The notes under the pieces were generated by a model that had not been told where the DNA came from, made no database searches, and worked only from the letters and a program-made list of their open reading frames with translations. Position numbers and translations under genes: made by a program. This document shows, one piece after another, positions 8,000-16,142 of a stretch of 64,000 bases of DNA. Source of the DNA: CAVSIP01 sp963728075 (GTDB taxonomy: Bacteria > Actinomycetota > Actinomycetes > JAFAQI01 > DASSKL01); assembly GCA_963728075.1 (NCBI GenBank), contig CAVSIP010000001.1:124001-188000 (forward strand), written 5' to 3'. How positions within the stretch are numbered: the stretch's first letter is position 1; each line of letters opens with the position of its first letter.

Positions 8000-8490
8000 C
8001 CGCGGCCGCGAGGCCCACGCCCTACCGGGAAGTAAGGCAGACGCCAAAGCGCCCACATCGCGGCACGAACGCGGGAACGCACGAACGCACGCTCTGTCAC
8101 CATCGCTCGGCGTCGCGCAAACGAGCGAGCGATCGAGAACGCCAGATAGACCGCAGGCCTTGTCCTGTGGCGCCCGAACATACCGACCTGCTGAGCGAGC
8201 AGTAGCGCGGGCGCGCTACCTCGCATCAGGCGCCGGTGGTTTTGCCCTGAAGGGCTTGCCGCACGACCGGCTTCTCGCGAACCGTGCCGGACGCCGGTAC
8301 AGGACGCGCCGCCGAGGGTGCCGGGTGATAGACCCATCTTTCGCTCACCGATCGGTCGACGGCTTGAGCCGATGCCGCGGGCCATCTGTCGCGACGCCTG
8401 CACAACGCCAGTTGATGCTGGAGATCCGGCTGTATTGGCAGATGCCATAGCAGTCAGTGGTGAACGGGACGCAGCGCAGTGGCGCGGCCG
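8000..8490. other. Gene-poor stretch, no supported gene
   Basis: Nothing recognisable is encoded. A long minus-strand frame (to about 8448) has no family features and an Arg/Ala composition typical of shadow translation. It contains a second copy of the 16-bp repeat ccacgccctaccggga (8015-8030) and a small hairpin GCCCT-ga-AGGGC near 8245. It may be decayed mobile DNA. Confidence 0.4.
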
Positions 8491-9201
8491 CTAGAGGAGA
8501 AGGTCGCCCTTGACGACTGCGCGGGCGACGTCGTGAATGCGGGCATTGTGATCTCGGGCGTACTTGCGCAGTACCTGGAACGCGTCGTCGACGGTGGTCT
8601 CTCGCTTGGCGGCGAGCACGCCTTTGGCCTGCTCGATGATGAGCCGGGTGTTCAGCGCCTGTTGCAGCTGTTCGGCGGTGCGCTGCTGCTGCTGTGCCGC
8701 CGAAGCATGGGCCAGGTAGCCGGTGGCGATGTTGGCGAAGACTGCAGCGACTCGCAGATCCTCGGCTGACCAGTCGCGGGGTTGGCTTTCATAGAGGTTG
8801 ACCGCCCCGACCGCTGCCCCTTCGGCGAGCATCGGGATTCCGGCTACCGCCTGGATTCCGGCGGTCTTGGCCGCGACGGTGTAGTCCGGCCAGCGCTTAC
8901 TGGCTTCTCCCCCCGCGATGTCCGACATCGTCACTGGGCGTCCCGTTGCGACCGCGTCGATGCATGGGCCTGCTTGCCAGTGCTCCTGTACTCGCTCAAG
9001 AGTCGCGATCGCGTCGATGGCGGCGGTGACGAACCGCTGCTGGCCGTCGTGCACCAACGTGACACCCGCCCCGGTGAGGTCCAGCACCTCGGTCATCTCT
9101 TCGGTCAGGTTATGCAGAACGTCACCGATGCCGTAACCGCTGGTGAGGGTCCCGGCGAACCGCTCCAGACTGTCGAGAATGGTGTCGGGATTGGGCACCA
9201 C
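8491..9201 (-). CDS. GAF-ANTAR regulator (RNA-binding antiterminator type)
   Basis: About 236 residues. A GAF sensory domain (about 25-165; DLTGAGVTLVHDGQQRFV, PCIDAVATGRPV, GIPMLAEGAAVGAVNLY) is followed by an ANTAR domain (about 175-232; LQQALNTRLIIEQAKGVLAA, then VDDAFQVLRKYAR). ANTAR domains bind paired hairpins in nascent RNA to prevent termination, and GAF-ANTAR proteins are common in actinobacteria. Two adjacent GTG codons (9199-9201 and 9196-9198) follow an AAGGGGGG ribosome-binding site. The long in-frame extension to 9579 is rejected because it runs antisense through the reductase fragment. Its signal and RNA targets are unknown; no target hairpin pair was recognised nearby. Confidence 0.85.
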   Translation of the reverse strand: MVPNPDTILDSLERFAGTLTSGYGIGDVLHNLTEEMTEVLDLTGAGVTLVHDGQQRFVTAAIDAIATLERVQEHWQAGPCIDAVATGRPVTMSDIAGGEASKRWPDYTVAAKTAGIQAVAGIPMLAEGAAVGAVNLYESQPRDWSAEDLRVAAVFANIATGYLAHASAAQQQQRTAEQLQQALNTRLIIEQAKGVLAAKRETTVDDAFQVLRKYARDHNARIHDVARAVVKGDLLL

Positions 9202-9486
9202 ACACCCCCCTTGGAGAGCGCCACTGGACCCTGCCCGCGACCGGCACGCCGCCGGTGAGGCCCCACCGTCACTTATGCGCCGAACCGTACCCGTGCTGCA
9301 CGGTCGGTACCCCATGTGACTCGATCCGGTCGGTCCGCACGCGACCAGCCCTCCGGCCCGCACAGCGTCGAACTGTGAACGGTGCCCTGCAACGAGAAGC
9401 CTGCCGCTGCAGTGCGCGGTGCTCCACCGGCGGCCGGATGATCTACGTCGGTACCTGCAGAGGGCGGTGGTGACACCAGTCCCGGC

Positions 9487-9672
9487 GCGCCGGATGCGGT
9501 GTCCGCGTTGAAGAAGCAGCCTGACCACGACCTCGTGATCATGGGCAGTGGTCAGCTGATCCAGTCTCTGATGGGTCATGACCGGCTGTTCCCGGAGGGC
9601 ACTCCGCCTACGTCGCTACAGCTCGTCTCGGCTACCCCGACCAGCACGGGTGCAGTCGTTGCCGGGTACCAC
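9487..9672 (+). pseudogene. Truncated second copy of the DHFR-fold gene
   Basis: This stretch repeats the 3' third of the gene at 7412-7999. Bases from about 9491 match those from 7752 with only a few substitutions over about 90 bases. Then 54 bases (7844-7897, 18 codons) are missing at 9582/9583, and matching resumes (cggctgttcccggaggg) with more substitutions up to about 9672. There is no start or N-terminal half. The copy is in direct orientation, about 1.7 kb from the parent. Confidence 0.85.
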
Positions 9673-9734
9673 GGGCGCACGATACTGCGGTGTGCCTGCT
9701 CCTGCCCTCGTGGAGCCTCGGACTGGCGCGGCGC

Positions 9735-10367
9735 CTACCGGTGAGTGCCCGAGCGCCGCTCGACTTCCGCGGCCATTGCCGAGTCTCCCCGTTGTCGCAG
9801 CCCGTCGACGACACCCGCGACATCGGCTGGCGGTCGGTTCTGGCTCGCCTTCGCCTTGCCCTCGACACGGGTGATCTGCAGCTCCACCCCGACGATGGCG
9901 CGCAGCTGGCCCTCGATGAACTGGGCCGGCGCGTCCTCCAGCGACCATGGACGCTCCGACGTGGCCTCGTGCTTCGCCGTCAGCCGTTCGACGACCCGTC
10001 GCACATAGTCCACGTCGTCCCGGACGACGAGGGTGCCGTACACGTGTGCCGTCAGGTAGTTCCACGTCGGGACCACGCGCCCGTGCTCCTGCTTGCTGGC
10101 GTACCAGCTGGGGGTGACGTAGGCGTCGGGTCCCCGCAGCACGACCAGCGCCTCGCCGACCGCGTGGTGGCGCCAGTGGTCATTGGGACGGGCGACATGG
10201 CCATGCAGCGCGCCGAGCGGGCCGCTGCCTCGGTCGTACACGAACGGCAGCAGCGTGGCCAGCAAGCCACAGTCGGCGCTGTACGTGATCAGGTCGCCCG
10301 CACCGTGCTGTGTCAGCAGGTCATGTACGTCCTGGTCTGACATCTGGAAGTGGGTCGGGGTGTACAC
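9735..10367 (-). CDS. PaiB-like FMN-binding regulatory protein
   Basis: A 210-residue protein of the PaiB/FMN-binding negative transcriptional regulator family. It begins MYTPTHFQMSDQ and contains GDLITYSADCGLLATLLPFVYD, LHGHVARPNDHWR and SWYASKQEHGRVVPTWNYLTAHVYG, the family's flavin-pocket region. Bacillus PaiB was reported to repress sporulation and protease genes, but most relatives are structurally FMN-binding split-barrel proteins of unproven role. The GTG start has an AGGAG site 7 bp upstream. It is divergent from the DUF4389 gene. Confidence 0.88.
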   Translation of the reverse strand: MYTPTHFQMSDQDVHDLLTQHGAGDLITYSADCGLLATLLPFVYDRGSGPLGALHGHVARPNDHWRHHAVGEALVVLRGPDAYVTPSWYASKQEHGRVVPTWNYLTAHVYGTLVVRDDVDYVRRVVERLTAKHEATSERPWSLEDAPAQFIEGQLRAIVGVELQITRVEGKAKASQNRPPADVAGVVDGLRQRGDSAMAAEVERRSGTHR

Positions 10368-10570
10368 GATGCTCCTGATCGGCAGCCTGCCTGCAGGCTA
10401 CCGCCCGCTTCGAGCAGGCGAGCGGAAGTCCCGAGTCCCTCAGCCAGGCCCGAGCCTTTTGGCCCTACCGGCTGCCGCGGTGCACGAGCCAGAGTCGACT
10501 CTGGTGTACCCGCGGCTCGTCAGCGGGACCAGCAGCGGACCGTGGTCGCGGGCTGACCGGAGGTGTGCCG

Positions 10571-11260
10571 ATGACCGCGCGTTCGTACCCTGTCCGGCTC
10601 GACGGCACGTTGGATCCGATGACGTCGCGGTGGCTGTGGCTGGTCAAGTGGCTGCTGGCCGTCCCGCACCTCGTCGTGCTGGCTTTCCTGTGGGTCGCCG
10701 TCATGGTGCTCACCGTGGTCGCGGGAGTGGCGATCCTGTTCACCGGGCGCTACCCGCGAGCGATCTTCGACTTCAACCTCGGGGTGATGCGCTGGACGTG
10801 GCGGGTGAGCTTCTACTCGACCGGCGCGTTCGGCACCGACCGGTACCCGCCGTTCAGCCTGCAGCCGGACCCGACGTACCCGGCGGACCTTGCAGTCGAC
10901 TATCCCCAGCAGCTCAGCCGGGGGCTGGTGCTGGTGAAGTGGTGGCTGCTCGCGCTGCCACAGCTGCTGATCGTCGGCATCGTCGCGGGCGGGTTCGGGC
11001 TGTACTTCGGCAACCTGATCGGCCTGCTCGCCTTCATCGCCGTGGTGGCCCTCGCCGTCACCGGCCGCTACCCGCCGGACATCTTCGACCTGGTCATGGG
11101 GTTCAACCGCTGGTGCTACCGGGTGCTCGCGTACGTCGCGCTCATGCGTGACGAGTACCCGCCGTTCCGCCTCGACTCAGGTGGGACGGACCCGGGGCAC
11201 GCCCCGGCCGAGCCGACTCCGCCGACGCCGGAGCCGATTCCGGTCGCCCCGCCGCGCTGA
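10571..11260 (+). CDS. DUF4389 membrane protein
   Basis: 229 residues with two homologous halves. Each half has two hydrophobic membrane segments followed by a signature GRYPxxIFD...RW (first in TGRYPRAIFDFNLGVMRW, later in TGRYPPDIFDLVMGFNRW) and then an RYPPF or EYPPF turn. This is the DUF4389 pattern; the function is unknown. The C-terminus is a Pro-rich tail. ATG 10571 is preferred over an upstream in-frame GTG because GGAGG (10559-10563) is 7 bp from it. A longer relative with a zinc ribbon is encoded at 32075-33334. Confidence 0.85.
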   Translation: MTARSYPVRLDGTLDPMTSRWLWLVKWLLAVPHLVVLAFLWVAVMVLTVVAGVAILFTGRYPRAIFDFNLGVMRWTWRVSFYSTGAFGTDRYPPFSLQPDPTYPADLAVDYPQQLSRGLVLVKWWLLALPQLLIVGIVAGGFGLYFGNLIGLLAFIAVVALAVTGRYPPDIFDLVMGFNRWCYRVLAYVALMRDEYPPFRLDSGGTDPGHAPAEPTPPTPEPIPVAPPR

Positions 11261-11279
11261 GTGTCGAGGCTGGCGGGCG

Positions 11280-12119
11280 TCACGCTCGCAGCGGCCGTGC
11301 CAGCTCGTAGGCGTAGGTCGCGTCGCAGCGGAAGACCCCGGCGCGGCCGAAACGGGCCAGCCGGCGGGACACGTCGGTCTCGAACTCATCAGTGGCCGTC
11401 CCCAGCGCGTCCCGGCTGAGGATGGACGTCGAGTACATGAACCCGATGAGCGACTCGACCGTCCAGGTCTCTCCACGGCGGAACTCGAACCGGCCGGTAT
11501 AGACGAAGCCGCTGCGTTCGAGCACCTCGCGGTGCGAGCACTCGGCCATCGCCCCCGCCCAGTTCGCCGGGACTCTGTCTGCCACTCCGGCTCGATCCAC
11601 CCATTCCTCGATCAGCCGGCGCAGCTCGTGCTGCCACGGCCCCTCGCCGTCGGAGGGGACGCCGGACCAGAGCAACGCGACGGCGCCGTCATCGGCCACC
11701 CACTCGCGCATGCGGCGGGCGACCGCCGGTCGGTCGAGCCGGTGGAACGCGGTGCCCACGGTGATGAGGTCGAAGGGGCCTTGAGCGGTCACGGTCTCCG
11801 CTGCGCCGACGGTCCAGGTGATCCGGCTCTGCCCGCGCTCCGTGTCCTTGCGTGCAGCGAACGCGACCGTCTCCGGCTCCAGGTCAACCGCGACGGTCTC
11901 GATGAAGTCGGGCGCGAGGGGAAGGGAGACCTGACCTGTTCCGCACGCGAGGTCGAGCAGCCTTCCCGCGCCCGTGAGGGGCAGCCGCCCGCGCAGATCC
12001 GTGAAGAGCGGCTCGGGGTACGGACGACGGAACCGGTCGTAGTACGCAGCCGTGCCCGCATAGAGGTCGGTCCGGAAGCGTGGGGCGGGCGGCGGTTCGC
12101 TCACTCCCGCATGCTGCAT
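11280..12119 (-). CDS. Class I SAM-dependent methyltransferase
   Basis: About 279 residues (ATG at 12117-12119; a GTG at 12104 is also possible). SAM-binding motif I is LLDLACGTGQVSLPLA, followed by the acidic end of strand beta-2 (VAVDLEPE) and FDLITVGTAFHRLD as motif II. The arrangement resembles small UbiE-like or trans-aconitate-type methyltransferases; the substrate is unknown. It ends 19 bp after the convergent DUF4389 gene and is divergent from the CocE-like hydrolase. The frame extends further upstream to 12218, but that crosses the inverted repeats and lacks a good ribosome-binding site. Confidence 0.82.
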   Translation of the reverse strand: MQHAGVSEPPPAPRFRTDLYAGTAAYYDRFRRPYPEPLFTDLRGRLPLTGAGRLLDLACGTGQVSLPLAPDFIETVAVDLEPETVAFAARKDTERGQSRITWTVGAAETVTAQGPFDLITVGTAFHRLDRPAVARRMREWVADDGAVALLWSGVPSDGEGPWQHELRRLIEEWVDRAGVADRVPANWAGAMAECSHREVLERSGFVYTGRFEFRRGETWTVESLIGFMYSTSILSRDALGTATDEFETDVSRRLARFGRAGVFRCDATYAYELARPLRA

Positions 12120-12155
12120 CACCGCTGGAATCGGGTCGAGCACCGCGCACCAGAA

Positions 12156-12209
12156 GGAGACGCAGCGTCTCCCGTCGAAGTCAGGGACGTCACCTGACCC
12201 TGACTTCGA
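12156..12209. promoter_or_regulatory. Two adjacent inverted repeats before the CocE-like gene
   Basis: GGAGACG-cag-CGTCTCC (12156-12172) is followed closely by TCGAAGTCAGGG (12175-12186), an 11-base loop, and CCCTGACTTCGA (12198-12209). Both are perfect in their arms. The second ends on the GAGGAG ribosome-binding site of the gene starting at 12219, so an RNA hairpin there could mask translation. Alternatively they are protein-binding operators for the divergent pair. Confidence 0.5.
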
Positions 12210-12218
12210 GGAGTGCAC

Positions 12219-14258
12219 GTGCTGTCACGGCGGAGCGTTGTCGGCGGCGTTGCCGCAGCCGTCCTGGCGTGTGCGAGCGCCGGCTACGCCGCCCAGTCGC
12301 TGCCGGCGACCGGGCCCGGACCCGGGAGCAGTCAGGGCATGACCGCTCTCAACCCCGAGCTGCCCCACGGCGTGATCGCGGCCAGCTTCGCGCCCGGCAG
12401 CCACTGGCATCCTGGGAAGGCGGTCTACGGCACGACGTCGGTCGACGACCTTCCGGTGACGATGAAGGACGGCACCGTCCTGCGGGTGAACGTCGTCTAC
12501 CCCACCGACCCCAAGACGGGGAAGGTGGCGAAGGGACCGTTCCCGGTGCTGCTGACGCAGACGCCGTACGGCAAGGGCAGCGGCGGCTCCAGCGCCCCGG
12601 GCAGCGCGCAGCAGCCGAGCGCCGGCGCCGCGACCGGTGGGGCGAACGACTACCTCGCCCAGCGCGGCTTCATCGAGGTCATTGCCGACGTCAGGGGGAC
12701 CGGGGACTCCGGCGGCAGCTGGGGCATCTTCGACCCCGCGCAGGTCTCCGACGGTGTCCAGCTCGTGCACTGGGCGGCCGGGATCCCGCACTCGTCCGGC
12801 AAGGTCGGCACGTACGGACCGTCGTACCTCGGTATCAACCAGCTGCTGGTCGCGGGTCACGTCGGTCCGGGCTCGCCGCTGAAGGCCATCTTCCCGATGG
12901 TTGCGGCCAACGACCTCTACCGCGACACGTCGTTCATGGGCGGGCTGCTCGACAGCGAGTTCGACGAGGCCTACCTCGGCATCACGGCGGAGGGCAACAC
13001 GGTCAACCCCGTGACCGACGCCGCCTCGTCGCCACCGTCGTCGGCCGGCGAGGTCGGTCAGCGGGCGGCCGTCCAGGCCGACCACGCGGCCGGCCTCGCG
13101 TCGTACCACGTCGGGTTCTCCGCGGAGACGCTTGCGGGCGGACCCACGGCGTACGAGGGGGGATACTGGCACGCCCGCAACCCGGGTGAGCTGCTGGCAC
13201 GGATCGTCGCCAACGGCATCCCCGCCTATCTCGTCGGCGGCGAGTTCGACATCTTCCAGCGCGGTGAGCCGCTCAACTACGCGGGGCTGCAGAACGGCTG
13301 GGCGGGGCGCCCGGTGGCCGCGCCCATGCGGCCGGGGCAGCACGTGACCGGCCGATACCAGCTCATCGACGGGCCGTGGGAGCACCTCAACGGCTCCTCG
13401 GTGGACGTCGACGTGCTCGAGCTCGCCTGGTTCGACCAGTGGCTGAAGGGGGTCGACACCGGGATCGGTGCCACGCCGACCCCGCTGCACTACTACGACC
13501 TCGGCACGTCGCACTGGGTGCACACGACGACGTACCCGTTCACCGGCGCGTCGCCCCAGCGGCTCTACCTCGGCAACGGCACGCTGGAGCGGCATCACCC
13601 GACGAAGGAGTCCGCAGGCAGCGACACCCTCGTGTGGACCGGGACGGGCAGCCCGTGCAGCCGGCCCGTCGACCAGTGGTCCATGGGTGCGCTGTCGATC
13701 GCCTCGGCCGCGATCGGTGTCCCGGCCCCCTGCGCCGGCGACGACCGTCCGTCGAGTGACAACCCGCTCACCTCCATCAGCTACACCAGCGCCCCGCTGA
13801 CGCGGGCCATGCGCATCGCGGGACCGCTGTCGGCGACGCTGTACGCGTCCGCGACCACCACCGACACCGAGTGGGCCGTGACGGTCGAGGACGTCGCGCC
13901 GGACGGCTCCGCAACGCCCCTGACCGAGGGTGCCCTGCTGGGGTCGCTGCGGGCCGTGGACCGCTCCCGCAGCTGGGCGACGGCCGACGGGGGCTACCTG
14001 CTGCCGTACCACCCGTACACGCAGGAGTCCGCGACGCCCGTGGAGCCGGGCAAGGTGACGCGGTACGACATCGAGGTCTTCCCGACGTTCGCCACCATCG
14101 CGAAGGGGCACTCGATCCGGGTCACCGTCAGCACGGCGGACAGCCCGCACCTGTCGCCGACCCTCGCCGCGCAGCAGAACCTCGCCGGCGGCGTCTACAC
14201 CCTCGAGCGCTCGCCGGAGTTCCCGTCGTACGTCGAGCTGGACCTGCAGCGCGGCTGA
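12219..14258 (+). CDS. Secreted CocE/NonD-family hydrolase
   Basis: About 679 residues. The N-terminus VLSRRSVVGGVAAAVLAC with a following AxA-like site is an export signal with a twin-arginine look. The alpha/beta-hydrolase domain carries the family's catalytic serine in YGPSYLG (about Ser202), the acid in GGEFDIFQ (about Asp344) and the histidine in GPWEHLNG (about His389). A C-terminal jelly-roll (X-Pro peptidase C-terminal domain) follows, ending in YVELDL. Relatives hydrolyse esters such as cocaine, or act as Xaa-Pro dipeptidyl peptidases or glutaryl-7-ACA acylases, so the substrate is open. GTG 12219 is preferred over GTG 12213 because GAGGAG at 12208-12213 is correctly spaced only for the former. 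Confidence 0.88.
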   Translation: MLSRRSVVGGVAAAVLACASAGYAAQSLPATGPGPGSSQGMTALNPELPHGVIAASFAPGSHWHPGKAVYGTTSVDDLPVTMKDGTVLRVNVVYPTDPKTGKVAKGPFPVLLTQTPYGKGSGGSSAPGSAQQPSAGAATGGANDYLAQRGFIEVIADVRGTGDSGGSWGIFDPAQVSDGVQLVHWAAGIPHSSGKVGTYGPSYLGINQLLVAGHVGPGSPLKAIFPMVAANDLYRDTSFMGGLLDSEFDEAYLGITAEGNTVNPVTDAASSPPSSAGEVGQRAAVQADHAAGLASYHVGFSAETLAGGPTAYEGGYWHARNPGELLARIVANGIPAYLVGGEFDIFQRGEPLNYAGLQNGWAGRPVAAPMRPGQHVTGRYQLIDGPWEHLNGSSVDVDVLELAWFDQWLKGVDTGIGATPTPLHYYDLGTSHWVHTTTYPFTGASPQRLYLGNGTLERHHPTKESAGSDTLVWTGTGSPCSRPVDQWSMGALSIASAAIGVPAPCAGDDRPSSDNPLTSISYTSAPLTRAMRIAGPLSATLYASATTTDTEWAVTVEDVAPDGSATPLTEGALLGSLRAVDRSRSWATADGGYLLPYHPYTQESATPVEPGKVTRYDIEVFPTFATIAKGHSIRVTVSTADSPHLSPTLAAQQNLAGGVYTLERSPEFPSYVELDLQRG

Positions 14259-14268
14259 CCCGGGTGCC

Positions 14269-15048
14269 TCAGTGGCCGGGGCGGGCCCGGCCGACGAGGT
14301 GGAACACGCGGCTGAGCGCTCGGTACGGGTCCCGCATGCTGGCTGCCAGCTCGAGCGCGCTGACCGCTTCGACGTCCGTCGTCTCGAGGGGCAGGTCCAG
14401 CCAGTCGCTGAACAGCCATACGCCGTACCACGTCTCCGGGTCGACCCCGCCCTGCCTCAGCAGGGCCGAGAGGCCCTCGACGGTGTCCGCTCTGGTGGCC
14501 GTCCCGAGGACACCCACCTCGCCGGTCGCGTCGAAGGCGGCCAGCGCGTCCGCCCAGCGACGTTCGAGTGCCGGCCGCACCGCCAGCGCCTCGGCGTTGA
14601 GGGCCATCACCGAGACCACGCCACCCGGCTCGGCGCTCCGGCACAGTGCGGCCACCAGGGGCGCCGGGTCGTCGAGGTACATCAGGACGCCGTGGCAGAG
14701 CACCGCGGCGAACGCCTTCCCGCCGGTGGCCCGGTCGGCGTCGCGGCCGTCGGCCTCGAGCAGTCGGATCCTGGCGCGTACGTCCGCCGGCTCGCCGGCG
14801 ATGCGGTGCGCCGCCTTGGTGAGCATGGCAGCGGAGGGGTCGACGATCGTGACGTCGTAGCCGAGCCGTGCCAGCGGCAGCGACTGGTGGGCCGCGCCGC
14901 CGCCGACGTCGAGCACCGACGCCGGGGGAGCTGGCAGGTGCCGCAGCAGGTGCTCGTGCAGGACGAACGTGCGCACCCGACCCTTGACGGTTGCGTACGC
15001 ACCGTCGACGAACGGGTCGGCCAGGATGGACCACGTGTCCTCGGCCAT
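14269..15048 (-). CDS. Class I SAM-dependent methyltransferase
   Basis: 259 residues, ATG start at 15048. Motif I is VLDVGGGAAHQSLPLARLG, the strand beta-2 acid lies in VTIVDPSAAML, and a CHGVLMYLDDPAPLV stretch follows. This pattern is close to SmtA/CmoM-like methyltransferases, which in Escherichia coli modify tRNA wobble uridine derivatives, but that specificity is not established here. It lies 19 bp downstream of the YdeI-like gene on the same strand and is convergent with the CocE-like gene. Confidence 0.85.
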   Translation of the reverse strand: MAEDTWSILADPFVDGAYATVKGRVRTFVLHEHLLRHLPAPPASVLDVGGGAAHQSLPLARLGYDVTIVDPSAAMLTKAAHRIAGEPADVRARIRLLEADGRDADRATGGKAFAAVLCHGVLMYLDDPAPLVAALCRSAEPGGVVSVMALNAEALAVRPALERRWADALAAFDATGEVGVLGTATRADTVEGLSALLRQGGVDPETWYGVWLFSDWLDLPLETTDVEAVSALELAASMRDPYRALSRVFHLVGRARPGH

Positions 15049-15067
15049 GGTGGCAGCCTAGGGACGC

Positions 15068-15334
15068 CTATCGGCCGGTGCGCTCGCGGTGGCTGCAGCC
15101 CGGCCAGCAGCAGGGCCGCCGCTGGCCTTCCTCCAGCTCCTCCTGCGTTCGGCGGATCCGGCGTTCGCGGGTCGCCTCGCGCTTGGCGTCCTCGACCCAG
15201 CAGATGAACTCGTTGCGGGCGAGGGGGGTGATGTCCCGCCAGGCCTCGAGGGCCGCGGCGTTGCTCGCCAGCGCTTGGTGCAGGTCGGCGGGCAGCTCGT
15301 GCACCACTCCGCCCGGGACACCCTGGTCGGTCAT
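15068..15334 (-). CDS. YdeI/OmpD-associated-like small protein
   Basis: 88 residues. The segment ELPADLHQALASNAAALEAW, then LARNEFICWVEDAKREATRERRI is typical of the YdeI/OmpD-associated (bacteriocin-protection-like) domain; the C-terminus ends in an unusual Cys/His-containing tail (CCWPGCSHRE). The biochemical role is unknown. The start is ATG at 15332-15334. It shares a transcription unit with the downstream methyltransferase (19-bp gap). Confidence 0.78.
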   Translation of the reverse strand: MTDQGVPGGVVHELPADLHQALASNAAALEAWRDITPLARNEFICWVEDAKREATRERRIRRTQEELEEGQRRPCCWPGCSHRERTGR

Positions 15335-15410
15335 GCAGCCACGCTAGTGGGCGGGGCCTCACGCGGGCACCGGTCGCGCCTGCCCGCTACGTTCGCGGCA
15401 TGGGCGCGCC

Positions 15411-16142
15411 ATGCTGACGGCCGGACTCATCGGCGGGATGAGCTGGGAGAGCACCGCGGCGTACTACCGCCTGCTGAACGAGGCGGTGCGTGAACGGCTG
15501 GGCGGCCTGCACTCGGCGCGATGTGTCCTGTATTCCGTGGACTTCGCCCCGATCGAGACGATGCAGGTCGAGGGTCGGTGGGCCGACGCCGCCATGGAGC
15601 TGGCCGGTGCTGCCCGCGCGGTCGAGGCGGCTGGCGCGGACTTCCTGCTGCTCTGCACGAACACGATGCACAGGGTCGCCGACGAGGTGCAGGCGGCGGT
15701 GTCGATCCCGCTCCTGCACATCGCTGACATCACGGCGTCGGCTGTGCGGGCGGCCGGCTTGACGCGGGTCGGGCTGCTCGCCACGGCGTACACGATGGAG
15801 CAGCGTTTCTACCGCGACCGGGTCTCGGCGGGTGGCCTCGAGGTGCTGGTGCCGGACGCGGACGACCGCGCTGCGGTGCACCGGGTCATCTACGACGAGC
15901 TCTGTCTCGGGGTGATCCGCGACGAGTCCCGGCGCCGCTACGCAGACGTCATCGCGCGCCTCGCCGAGCGCGGCGCGCAGGGCGTGGTCCTCGGCTGCAC
16001 CGAGGTGGAGCTGCTGATCGGTCCGCAGGACGTGGACGTTCCCGTGTTCCCGACCACGTGGCTGCACGTCCAGGCCGCAGTGGATCGGGCTCTGGGCGAT
16101 CAGCCGATGCGCAGCGGCAGCGTACGGGGACCGCGCACCTGA
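15411..16142 (+). CDS. Aspartate/glutamate racemase-family protein
   Basis: 243 residues. It opens TAGLIGGMSWESTAAYY, the phosphate/carboxylate-binding start of the Asp/Glu racemase family, with the first catalytic cysteine in LLCTNTMH and the second in VLGCTEVELL. Both are present, so a PLP-independent amino acid racemase activity is likely (YgeA/broad-specificity type). The ATG at 15411 is the first start after the divergent YdeI-like gene. Its 3' end overlaps the convergent P450 gene by 43 bp. Confidence 0.9.
   Translation: MLTAGLIGGMSWESTAAYYRLLNEAVRERLGGLHSARCVLYSVDFAPIETMQVEGRWADAAMELAGAARAVEAAGADFLLLCTNTMHRVADEVQAAVSIPLLHIADITASAVRAAGLTRVGLLATAYTMEQRFYRDRVSAGGLEVLVPDADDRAAVHRVIYDELCLGVIRDESRRRYADVIARLAERGAQGVVLGCTEVELLIGPQDVDVPVFPTTWLHVQAAVDRALGDQPMRSGSVRGPRT

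Noticed and set aside
7984..8448. A 154-residue minus-strand open frame in the gene-poor stretch
   Set aside because: No family motif, Arg/Ala-rich shadow composition, no ribosome-binding site, and it overlaps the end of the reductase-fold gene.
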